This document shows, piece by piece, positions 13,301 through 23,400 of a DNA stretch of 64,000 bases. Each line of letters starts with the position of its first letter. Position 1 is the stretch's first letter. The notes below the pieces were generated by a model. That model saw nothing but the letters and a program-made list of their open reading frames with translations, did no database searches and was not told the DNA's origin. Source of the DNA: Pelecanus crispus. Taxonomy: Eukaryota > Chordata > Aves > Pelecaniformes > Pelecanidae. A program made the position numbers and the translations under genes. The stretch covers positions 40,121,240 through 40,185,239 of the forward strand of contig NC_134646.1 in NCBI RefSeq assembly GCF_030463565.1, in the 5' to 3' direction.

Positions 13301-16300
13301 CTTAAACCAACTTTAATATTACACTGTCAAGACGGGTATGTATTGTTAATTTTGTAAGGCCTACTCACACAAAGCGTGTTGTGGAACTGTGGGTTTTAAA
13401 GGACTGTGGTCTTTAATTTAAAGGTTGGTGGGGTTTTTTTAACTCCTTCACTTTCCTAGAAAGATGGTTTTATTCTTTTGGGATTTTTAACCATCCAATT
13501 ATTTTGGCTTATGCTACCAGGCCACAAACTAACAAAAATTTATTAAACAGCCCAACATGAGAAGATGCTGTTTATCTTGTTTTCCGTAAGTACTTTTTCC
13601 TTCTTTGAAATAAGAACCATCTTGCTCCATCACACAGATTATTTCATTTCCACTTGTACTGCAAAAATGTACTTTTCATATGTGTTGTGAATCTCTTTTG
13701 TTACACTGACATGACTCAGCCTTTAAGATATTATTCTCCCCCAGCTGATCTGGTTATTAAGTGCAAGGAACTCTGTTTAACATAAGTCAGTATGTTACAC
13801 CAAGGCACTGGTACATGACTGAGGCATGCAAACTGTGGTATTCCTAAGAAACCTGATACTGTGGGGAGGAGGGGAGGGCAAAAATAAAAAAGTATGACAG
13901 CACAGAGAAGACTGCTGTGAAGTAGAACTCAGAGCTCGACGGGAGGTTCATCAGTTTGAGACAACAATCTGAGACAGCTGTTATTTAAGCATCTCGTTTG
14001 TCCCTATAGTCTCTACCACTTCGAAGAACCTGTTGTTTTGAAAAGTGTTTTCCCCACACAGTGTTTGGATTTCCATGGTGGCAGGGAGAACTCCTTGCCT
14101 GAGGTGTTCATCCAGTCATACGGTGCAATGAGACTGAATCTTTCAACCAGGATTTGGCTCAGGAACTCTGGGCAAAGGTTGTACAGCCGAGAGCTAGAAC
14201 TGCACCTAGCCAACAGAAAGCTACTGGAATAATCTTGACTTCGTCTCTTCTAATCTTGAAACTCATCCTGGGAATCGGAGATGACAAATGACACAGAGGA
14301 ACCCTGTGTTCCACAGCAAGAGAAGGCATCTGCTAGCAAGCCTGCAGGAATGCAGCCTCCAAAACAAACGTGACATTTTGCACCATAGTTCCTGGCAAAC
14401 AAGTTAATCAGAAGGGTTCCCCCATAGGAGATTTTTACAAATACCATTTGAAGCTGGTCTCTGATTCACTGCCCAAGAGGCAGAATAAGACCTGTAATTT
14501 TTTTTTTTTTTTTCAGTTACAACTAATGCTAGACAGCAAGGGTTTGTAAATAAAGAGCCAAGTAACAATAAGCTCTGCTGTTGCCATATACCTGCACGTT
14601 TACCTTTTGTCTGTAAAGATTTGGAAGACAAGTTGGAAAGTTACGGACAGTAGTCTGGTGGCTCTGATCTTCACACTTACATGCAACTCCATTTCGTTTG
14701 GGACCAAGTCTCAACATTAGTCCCATGATGAGAGTCCCCATTCATGATCAGAGTCCCTATTTATAAACAAAACTGTTGTCACTCATGCATTTTCTTGCCA
14801 TGAGTGTTCTGAAAAACACTGCAAATACAGTGTCTTTCCCGTGATGGTTTCTGCTGGTCATTTTGAAAGCTTATAAAGCAAGTAAAAAAGTCCAGTTAAA
14901 ATCAGATTCTCTGACAGATTCAAGGCTTGCAAAACTATGCCATGGTAACAACACTGCTTGAGGTCTGCGTAAGTTGAGTGTTTCACAACAGCACAGCCAT
15001 TAATTAGCTGGAGAAGGGACACCAAAAAAAAGCCCAGTGGGATTGATGTGACATGGTAAGCTGACTACTGACAAAGTCTTGCAGTTTATTGCAATTTACA
15101 GGAAACCATACAAACACCGCAAGAACAAACAGGTAGCTCCAGTGTCCTCAAGTGTCAACAAAAACAACTCATTGTTGTCCAAGACAGTGGTTTGAGGACA
15201 CTTTGCAGGACTGCTAGATTAAGTGCAAGATCCAGTGAATTTCTACCTAACAGAGGCATTTTAACTCCCACTAAAATCCTAACATACTTGGCCAACAGAT
15301 GATTGGAATTGAGCTCCCAGACTCTGTACAAGATCCAAGTGAGTTCTTCGACTCATCCCTGGCACACTGACAACTTCTGTTATAGCTCAGCAGTCAAGAG
15401 AAGTACAGAAATGGGGATCATCTGCATTCCATTCATAATTACCTCCAGATCTCACTTGACAGTACAACCAAAAAAGTAACGATGACACAGTCTCCTTCTT
15501 CAGGGAGCCAGAGATCCTGTGACAAGGACCATGCACAAGAGTAACTTAAAGCAGCAGTGCTATGGGCACCACCATAGCAAGTGTCAGGCTTCAGAGAACA
15601 ATTCTCTCAACTGTAATTAACTCTATGATGAATACTGGAGCTACATTTCCAGCTATTGCTCCAAACTTGGCCATGGACTTTGATGCCTGATGAGTGGAGG
15701 ATTGCCATATTTTCTTTTCCTAAAATACTGTTTCGAGGCAAGCACAATTGCAGTCAGGGCTTTGTTTTAACCACAGGACAACAATATATGTAAGTTTTTT
15801 AGTCCGTGTTGTTGAGGAGTCATTCACATGCTATCACAATAACGCAATATGAAAATGGTAACTGCCAGTGCTGAGAATTGTTACACCTACAACAGCGGGT
15901 GTTCTGGCTGTTGTAAGGGGTACTTGCAGAACATGTTATTTTTGTTGTTTCCAGGTAGTACTCCCACCCAGGTTCAAGATGCAATTATGAACAGTTCAAG
16001 CACAGGGGATTTTTTCCACCCACACAGCCCTTTATGTACAGCTGAGAACACAGATGAGCACTCAGAACAATTACTATGGTTGCCACTTTTCTCCAGAATA
16101 GCTAAGTCTGCTAGCCAAAACATGTAAGTCACAGTATACAGGTAATACTTAAATTTGGACGTCTTCAAATACTGTATAAATTGCAGGCTTAAGGTACACA
16201 GACCTGCTGTACAGTATGGTGAAAAGCAGTCTTCTTCCCTTTCTGGAATACCCATTTTTAAAGAAAGGTAGAACTAAAATGCTTAAAAAAAGATTTAAAA

Positions 16301-19300
16301 ATACAAAAGGCAAACATTTCTTCTTCAAAAGCATAAAAAAGAATTCAATCTTATGTCAAAAGACAACCTGGAGGCATCGACTGCATCTGGTTTTGATGAC
16401 AAAGAGAAGCCCAAAGAATGGTAATGGACATTTTGAAGGTCGTGCCTTTGCAAAACAAACAACAAAAGACACAGGACACATCCTGAGAAAACTGTTGTTC
16501 AAAAAATGTACTTGGCAAGTTGTGTATTTAAAGCACATGCATCTGCAGTATTCCTGGTGTCACTAGATGTTGATTTCAAGGACAAAGACAGTTTTATAAT
16601 TTCCTACTCTCACAACACAGCTCCCTCCTCTCTTCCCACAGCTGACAAAACTGCTTGTGGGACTGCACTAATGGTTGCTAGTAATGAAATAGTGAGCTCT
16701 GATACAGGAGTGGAAATAAGTAATGGGAGGGGTAGGAATTTCTGCCATCAAAGCCAGCATCTCTTAAAATGACATCCTCCAATTGAGATCTTTCCATATT
16801 CAAAAACTTGCTGTGTTCACAGCACATTTTTCCAACATTTTGGGGGAAAAAAAAGCCATCCATAAACAGCCTTTTACTTCTCATATCACTGAAAATAACT
16901 GTAGTGGGGAAAATGCTTTCTTTCAAATTTTCCTTTGGATTAATTCTGCAATCTACCATGGATTCCCCACTTCTTAAATATGAAAGGTGTTTCTCACATC
17001 TAATCTTATTCTGAATGTTATTAGAATATGAAAAAGCAGCATAAAATCCATTTAATGCTAACATACTGTATATGCTTCAGAGTGACAAAATTTGCTACTC
17101 TTTTAAAATAATACCCCTGCTTCAGTGAGAACTGAAAGATTGTTTCAAACTAATTTCTGATGGTGGAATTGAAAGTTTAAATGATGGTTGTCTTTGTCTT
17201 AATGAGATTGACCTCATTTTGTATGTATTCATACATGTATTTGCTCTGTATTCAACAAAGACTTTAAGGACAAAGTAGTTTGGGGCTTTTCTGCTGCATT
17301 CTTTACACTGTTTAAAAATACATTAATCTTGACTAAAGAGTGCTAATTCTGAACTTGAAGAAAAATAAAAATCACTGAAAGTTCAAAAACTGAATACAAT
17401 TAGTATTTTTCAAGAGTACCTTATAATGAAAGTTTTCATCTTCAAATTTTTCACCATATATACTTTCTCCACCTGTGCCATTTTGGTTTGAGAAATCTCC
17501 ACCCTGGACCATGAATTGTTTAATAACTGTAAAAGAAAATAATTATAAAATACAGCAGCAAGGCAGGAAAGGCATGAAAAAAAAAATTCAGAGGTGAAGA
17601 GCAATCCCTGTCACCAGCACCTGCACCTAAATAAAACCGAAAACCACCTTTTATTTATCAAGTCTCCCCTAAGTACTCCTTTTCAGTTAAGTGGACATCA
17701 CTCGATATTTAACCCTTTACCTGAAACCCATTTCAACCTATTCACAACTCATAGTAAACTAGTTTTACTACTACTAACTTAGTAGTAAATTTATAATTTA
17801 CTATTGTCAATGCATGGTAAAAACATCTGGTCATCAGGAGGATCAAAAACTTACTTTCAGTCAAGTTATTTCTTAAACAAGTGCTCCAAAATATTATTTA
17901 ACATTATTTCAAACACCGATAATAGAGGAATTCTGTTACCACCAGGGAAACAGGGGATTTCATAGAACTTACTTCTGTGGAAAGGACATCCTTTATAATG
18001 GAGAGGTTTTCCAGTGGTAGGCCCTATTCCTTTCTCTCCTGTACATAACGCACGGAAATTTTCAGCAGTTTTCGGTACAACGTCAGCAAATAATTCAAAG
18101 ACAATGCGTCCAACTGAAACGACAAAGAGAGAATGAGACACACTTTTAAGTCCCGTCCTTGGCATGGTGATGTGTTGAGCATTACAGAGCAAAGGAAATT
18201 AATGTTTCAGACTTGATTATTTCTATTTAGATTACTACTAAATTTACATTTTGGGGTTGTTCCATGGCAATCGCTGGCAGAGTTATATTAGGTTTTTAGC
18301 AAGGTTATTACCAGCAATGAATTCCACTATCAAGAATAACTTAGGGGGAATAAAGATAAGATTCTGCCAAAAACTACCAAAAATGCCAAATACCTTTTCT
18401 GCCAAAAAAAATGCCCATGGGAAATCACACACACATATATTGAAGCCAAATTATGTATTTTAACATGCATTACTTATTTTATGTCTCTTCTAACATACAT
18501 ATGTAGCTTGTTCAATCAAAAATAGATACAATAAAAAAAAAGACTGTTTTGTGGAGACTTTTATTTGATCAAAAGGCTTATGCCAAACATGCACACTAAC
18601 CTTACTCCTCATTCTCTTAAACCCCAATTTTACTAAGACACAGTGTTACTTAACATGCATGTGAATAATGGCTATTTACAGTTACACACGCTACAAGCAA
18701 TCGTTAAAACCGAAAATGTGCATGTTTTAACTACAGGAAGTGAAACCTGAGTACCTAACAGATCCTGTAATAGTCGATATATGGATTTTGTGTCAAATGC
18801 TCATCTTGTCATGCACTGGCTTGTCAGCGAGCTATTTCTCACTCCTAGCAGCTGCCATCAGTTGATGCTGCTGTTTTCTCAGCAGCCTCACAGTCAATTA
18901 GTTAACATAACTACGCTCTACCGGAAGCTAAATGTAAATATATTAATTCCAATTAATACAGGAATGAAAACAAATTAGACAACTGAAAGTCAATAAAAGG
19001 CGAACGATCTTACAGGCTTTCTTCTTTCATTCTTTGGGAGTAGCAGAACGAATAAATCGGAGGCAATATCCCGAGAAAAGGGCAGCGCCTATCTTCACCC
19101 ACGCAAATTTTGAAAACCTACGCTTTCGAATGTTACCCCAGCTTCCACGTTGCTGCTTTCTTATTTCCATTTTGCCCGTTTGCCCAGATTCTTGAATGAC
19201 CTCTGGCAGCACCGGCGGCGCCCAGAAAATGGCCGGGACGGCGGGGTTTGCCTCAGCTTTCGCCGCCGCAGCCCCACAGGCCGGCAGCCCGGGCAGGCTG

Positions 19301-20085
19301 CGGCGCGTCCCCAGGGCATGGCGGGGGGCCGGGCCTGAGGGCGGGGGTCACCGCCCGACCGGCGGCTCCCGGCGGTGGGGGCCGAGCTCGGCGCAGCGGC
19401 AGCCATAGGAAGGCCGGGCCCCCGACGGCGCGGCGCACTGCGGCGCTCGGGAGGGCACGGCTGCACTGGAAGGCGTCGCAGCGCTCGCTGATGGCGCTGC
19501 CTGTGCCCGCTCCCCTGCAACACCCGCGGGTATTTCCCTCAGCGGGGAGGCCACGGGGAACGGGGCGCCTGTGCAGCCATGTTGCCCCCCTCTCCGCTTC
19601 CTCGGGCCTGTCCGTTCTGCCGCGGAAACCTCGGAGGGAGCGGGCAGGGCCCGGCGGGGTGGCCCCTCCGCCCCGCAGCGGGCCCGTTGGCGGCGGGGCC
19701 GTGCTTCTCCTCCTCCCCGGGGCCGGGTGGGTGCGCTCGCAGCCCGCGGGGACAGCGCCCGGCCCGGCGCGGCGCCCCCGCAGCCCCACGGTCCCTCCCC
19801 GCCCGGAACGTTCCGCCCCGCCGCGGTATGAGCCGCGCCGCGCCCGCCCGCTCCCCGCCGCCCGGCCCGGGCCCCCCGCGTTCCGCGCAGAGGGGGCGGT
19901 CCGGCCCCCCCCGCTCCCGGCCCCGACCCCGGCCCCGGCCCCGGCGGTCTCGGCCGGGTCCCCGCCGCGAGGGCCCCGTCCCGCCCCCTCCCCTCCCCAC
20001 CTCGCTCGCCCCCGATGTCCACATCGAAGAAGGCGCGGGGGTTGCAGGCCTTGCTGGGCCGGGCGAGAGGGGACGGGTGCGACAT
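4303..20085 (-). CDS. PPID: PPID, peptidyl-prolyl isomerase D (cyclophilin 40), complete
   Basis: Cyclophilin 40 is a cytosolic Hsp90 co-chaperone with an N-terminal proline isomerase domain and a C-terminal TPR domain that binds the Hsp90 MEEVD tail; it is found in steroid-receptor complexes. Ten minus-strand exons (20001-20085, 17973-18113, 17420-17526, 12739-12927, 11835-11957, 10200-10306, 7438-7579, 5062-5148, 4939-4981, 4303-4391) join in frame to 1113 bases: 370 codons plus stop, the human length. The start at 20085 gives MSHPSP and [10 protein letters not shown] as in mammals. Isomerase residues R75, F80, M81 and Q83 are present. H141 replaces the tryptophan of cyclophilin A, the known cause of weak cyclosporin binding in this family. 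TPR clamp residues K227, N231, N278, K308 and R312 are all kept. The protein ends AYAKMFA. It is divergent from FNIP2, with a CpG-island promoter. Nothing is broken. Confidence 0.98.
4939..4981 (-). CDS. PPID: PPID exon 9
   Basis: A 43-base micro-exon encoding [14 protein letters not shown] plus one base (TPR3, residues 328-341). It has donor GTAAAA and acceptor TTTAAG on the minus strand. Intron 8 beside it is only 80 bases. Confidence 0.94.
5062..5148 (-). CDS. PPID: PPID exon 8
   Basis: It encodes residues 299-327, [19 protein letters not shown] and following, with the Hsp90-clamp residues K308 and R312. It is 29 whole codons. Its length and phase fit the neighbouring exons. Confidence 0.96.
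7438..7579 (-). CDS. PPID: PPID exon 7
   Basis: It encodes residues 252-298, from [14 protein letters not shown] through [20 protein letters not shown]278 of the TPR clamp is present. The split Arg codon with exon 6 fits (two bases plus one). Confidence 0.96.
8872..8889. repeat. Poly(A) tract with A/C-rich tail
   Basis: An uninterrupted run of 18 A is followed by a C/A-rich patch to about 8911, within PPID intron 6. It could be a simple repeat or a retroposed tail. No element body was recognised next to it. Confidence 0.8.
9050..9345 (+). mobile_element. Diverged CR1-like LINE 3' fragment
   Basis: The order of motifs resembles a CR1 3' region: a GGTTGTTCAGCCTGGAGAAG-like stretch near 9085-9118, a TTTGAGCAACCTG-like stretch near 9204-9220, and a terminal CTTTAAAGGTCCCTTCCAACC-like stretch followed by an ATTCTATGATTCT-like end near 9303-9342. 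It lies in PPID intron 6 in sense to the plus strand. Identity is low and was judged by eye from memory of the family. Confidence 0.5.
10200..10306 (-). CDS. PPID: PPID exon 6
   Basis: It encodes residues 216-250 plus two bases: [20 protein letters not shown] and [15 protein letters not shown]. It begins TPR1 and holds the clamp residues K227 and N231. Confidence 0.95.
11835..11957 (-). CDS. PPID: PPID exon 5
   Basis: It encodes residues 175-215, [17 protein letters not shown] then the acidic linker [20 protein letters not shown] between the isomerase and TPR domains. It is 41 whole codons. Confidence 0.95.
12739..12927 (-). CDS. PPID: PPID exon 4
   Basis: It encodes residues 112-174, including [20 protein letters not shown] and [15 protein letters not shown]. 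This is the core of the cyclophilin fold. The His of TSHLDG is residue 141. It is exactly 63 codons, as in mammals. Confidence 0.97.
12928..17419 (-). other. PPID intron 3, no recognisable gene
   Basis: The longest PPID intron (4.5 kb). Short open frames occur on both strands around 14013-14741 and 15849-17064, but none resembles a known family and they overlap each other. No clear repeat family could be named. Confidence 0.6.
17420..17526 (-). CDS. PPID: PPID exon 3
   Basis: It encodes residues 76-111: [38 protein letters not shown]80, M81 and Q83 of the isomerase site are here. Acceptor TTACAG and donor GTACTC are on the minus strand. Confidence 0.96.
17973..18113 (-). CDS. PPID: PPID exon 2
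   Basis: It encodes residues 29-75: [43 protein letters not shown]75 is the catalytic arginine of the fold. The donor is a perfect GTAAGT. Confidence 0.96.
19805..19814. promoter_or_regulatory. Heat-shock-element-like palindrome in PPID intron 1
   Basis: GGAACGTTCC fits nGAAnnTTCn, two inverted HSF units, and lies 187-196 bases inside intron 1 within the CpG island. A third adjoining unit is not seen on either side, so it is a minimal site. PPID is an Hsp90 co-chaperone, which makes heat-shock control plausible. Confidence 0.4.
20001..20085 (-). CDS. PPID: PPID exon 1 (start codon exon)
   Basis: The ATG is at 20085 on the minus strand. It encodes [16 protein letters not shown] and [12 protein letters not shown] plus one base of a Val codon. 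Donor GTGGGG follows at 20000. The start context has G at -3. It lies within a CpG island. Confidence 0.96.
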
Positions 20086-20166
20086 ATCGCAGCTGCCCGC
20101 TGCCGCGCTGGCCCCGCCTGCTCGGCCGCCGCGGGGTCGGGGCCGCTCCCCGCTCCTCCCACCGGC

Positions 20167-20176
20167 GGGGGCGGGC
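20167..20176. promoter_or_regulatory. GC box (Sp1-type) upstream of PPID
   Basis: GGGGGCGGGC, 82-91 bases upstream of the PPID start codon, fits the Sp1/KLF consensus. Similar G-rich motifs are common across this island, so its individual importance is uncertain. Confidence 0.4.
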
Positions 20177-20470
20177 GGCGGCCGCCGAGGGGGAGAAACC
20201 CGGCCCCGAGCGGACGGCGGCGGGGCCGTCGCTGTCAGGCGAGGCCGAGGGAGCGTGGGCGCCTCGGCCGGCGGGGGCGGCTGTGTCGCGGGCGGCTCCC
20301 GGTGGCCCCGGCGCGGCCTCGCAGCGCTCGCCCCGGCGCCGGGCGGGAGGGCCGCCCGCGGTGGCGGGGCCGGCGGAGCGCGGGGTGCCGCACGGCGGAG
20401 CCAGGGGCCCGCAGGTGGCTGCGGGAGAGGCCTGCCTCCGCGGCCTGCCTCCGAGCGGCCTTAAATGACT

Positions 20471-23400
20471 CGGGGGGTAATCGGCAAACGCAAAAACCTG
20501 GCTGCCTTGAGGGTATATGTGTATACAGAAGGCCCGGAAAGCCGGGTGAGGAGAGGGATTTTTGATTTTGCCTGGGTTTATAGTTTTATGAGAGAAATGC
20601 AGGCTTTGTGAAAAGCGGTGACCCATGGAAAAATGGGCAAATTGTCAAAAGCGACGAGCACCACGTAAATGTTTAGAAACGGTGAGTAACTCCAGTCGTC
20701 TTAAGGTCTGAAAGCAGAATGTGTTTCTTCCCAAAAAATGACTGTAATGGTAAATGCCCCGAGGCAAACAGTCTCTTTCAGCCACACCAAGGGATGTGAA
20801 AACCATTGTTGGGGCTCCTCAAGATGCAGGATTCCCGAGCGGATGAACGGTCAGCGTGGTCACATCCCGTGCTCACTGGCATCATGAAGGCAAGGTGTGT
20901 GTTGAGGCAAAAGCAGAAGGGGCAGAAAGAGTGCTGGGCTCTGACTCTTGCGAACTTAACATTCCTGCTGGGAACGCTACTGATCAAAATGAACCTCTCT
21001 CTTCCCCGGACTTCTCTAATCCATCCCGGAAAACGGTACACGCATTCCTTGATTCATTGTATCCTCTAAAGGCTTTCTCCCTCTAATTCATGTCATCTTT
21101 TCATGTCTGGACTTGAGCTTCTTCAAGCTGGTTTTCATCGCTCTCTCAGTATGTTCTCAGTATTGGACGTGTCAGAGGGCAGTTGTAATTCCCAGATTGA
21201 AAGAAAAGATAAAGTAGCATTAATATTAATAACACTGCAGTCCATATACTGCATCATGATCGTTCCTGCAGCTTCTGTACAGATGTTGGATAGAAAAGGT
21301 GATCAGCACCGAGTGCTGTTGCATATTGCATCTGGGAACCCTTAACAGAAGGAAAAGCCATCTGCTGCCATCTGGGAACACTCAGTGAGGAATCGGTGGA
21401 ACCACGCTAAGACACTTCTCTCTCTGAGCCAGGTCATGCAACTGTGTCGGATTTTGCATGTTCCACAATGTCAGAGAGGCCACCAGAGCTCTGTGTCATC
21501 TGTAAGTCACCAGGCATCTGGCCATGGTCACTGGCTGAGATATTTTTATCATTACGTTTAGCATAGGTGAGGTGCAGTGGTGTAGGAGAAGCGATCTCTG
21601 TGAGGTAGTTGTTAGCCAAGCCAATCTGGAAGAGATTTCTTTAGCAGACATCAGAGTAAAGTGCATTTTGTCGGTGTGTGTCCCCCGCAAGAGCTGTTGG
21701 CAGCTTCCTCTCAGGAAGAAGTAGTGATTCATTCTTCCAGGAGCAGACTTACGCAGTCCCTGCAGGTTTTTTTTCCTGGCCAAGTTGGAATAGTCTAGAT
21801 TCTAGATTAATAATTCATATTACAGTAGTTGCTCGGAAGTCCCTATGTGCAAGGTACTTTAGAGGTACAAAGGAAGAGGCAATCCCTGTGCTAATTTGGA
21901 GATGTGAGTGAACAAGAGAGAAATTAAGCAACCTGCTCAGCACCGGTAGGAGATTCTGGAAAATACGTGAGCTGAATGAGTATCTTCCAAGCCCTGCAGT
22001 AGCATAACTACTATACATATTAATTTACAGTCATTGAGAGATTGTAAAAAACAAGTATAGTGTGACTTCTGTCAAGAATTTACTGAGTGATTTTATGTTC
22101 AAATTAATATGTTGTTATACACTGAATTGATAGATAAGCTCTTTCAAAGTCAGACTTACTTTATAAGTCCTCTAAAATCTCCGTTTTCAAGCAGTAAAAC
22201 AGCCTTTGTGATCCTCTAATGCTTTGTGATCTTATAATTGAAAAATATTTCTTACCACCAAAATATCACTTATGTTTAGATACTTCCAATAGTTTACGTA
22301 GTAAATACTTGTAAAGCAGTACACTGAAAATATGTGCTATAACTGAATAGTCTGTTAAATGTTTTAATTCAGATATTTATTTTTTCTGCACACACAGCTT
22401 TGGCTACCCAGTAAAATCAGTTTGAGTATTATCATTAGATAAACATGTGTTGGGGGTGCTAAAAACTTGAAGCCGTTGGCTTTGAGTACAGGTCTCCCCT
22501 CCACCAAGTACGTCATACTTGCTAGAGTATGACACTCCAGCCTAATTGAACTCAAAGATCAGTCAGAGAAAGGGATGTGGATCTTATATGTCCAGCCAGT
22601 TATAAAATCTTTGTTTTCACCTCTTCTTCCTTCCCTGGCTAAAGAAGCTATCATTGATAAATGCATAGAAATGCGTATATCATTCTAAAACTTGTACTCG
22701 GATGGAAGACACATGAGCAAATTTATTTCATAATCATTCCAGCCTGTCAAATAGCATTCGTGAAAGAATAAACTGTAAAGTAAAGGTTATTTATAATTGT
22801 TGCTGACTGTGTAAGATGGGCAAATACGTACACATTCAGACTAGGATATTTTGCTTTCTGTTTCATTTTCTTGCTCTTTTTTTTTCACCTCTAAATCTGT
22901 ATTTGACACTGTGAAGAAAATAGAAGCTTAAACGTGTTCATTTCACCAGCAGGTGAGTGCTTTGGCTCAGTGCAGAACTGCCTTATCTAAGGATACTAAA
23001 AGCCATTTTGGTTTGCATAGAAGTAATCGTACGTTCGGGGTTTTCACTGGGCTGAATTGTAGCTTCAGAGTATGGTCCAGTGGAGTACTGATGGCACCCA
23101 CCTAACAAGAGACTGAAGCTCACACCTCACCAGCTTTTCAGAACAGCTATCAAGAAGCTTCCAACATGCAATTTTTGTTACAGTCTTGGTAAGGATGCTT
23201 TCACTGCTTGCTGTGAAATACAGCAGCCACTCAGCTTTTCCTGTGCCATGTGACACACAGGGTGCATCATGTGCTATTCCCATGTGACCTGGCACGTCAA
23301 GCATGTCACCTTCATGAGAGAGACATGAGACAGGAGAGAGAGAAATAAATCTGTTTTCTTATCATCAGGCTTATTGTTCCCCATCTGCACCAAGTCTTTT

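Larger units (their letters stand above)
19200..20470 (-). promoter_or_regulatory. CpG-island promoter of PPID
   Basis: A strongly GC- and CpG-rich block surrounds PPID exon 1 and extends into intron 1, with AT-rich DNA on either side. No TATA box is evident. This is the usual structure for a housekeeping promoter. The long open frames in it, on both strands, are products of stop-poor GC-rich DNA. Island edges are visual estimates. Confidence 0.85.

Noticed and set aside
14013-14741. Overlapping short frames on both strands in PPID intron 3, considered as an old retroelement fragment
   Set aside because: No recognisable protein motif, no terminal repeats and no consistent single frame.
17866-18192. 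A separate 108-residue cyclophilin-like gene
   Set aside because: Only the part 17973-18113 is cyclophilin; it is PPID exon 2 with intron read-through at both ends.
19248-20626. Very long open frames (up to 457 codons) on both strands around PPID exon 1
   Set aside because: They lie in a CpG island where stop codons are rare, have Pro/Arg/Gly/Ala-rich products in several overlapping frames, and conflict with the certain PPID exon 1.
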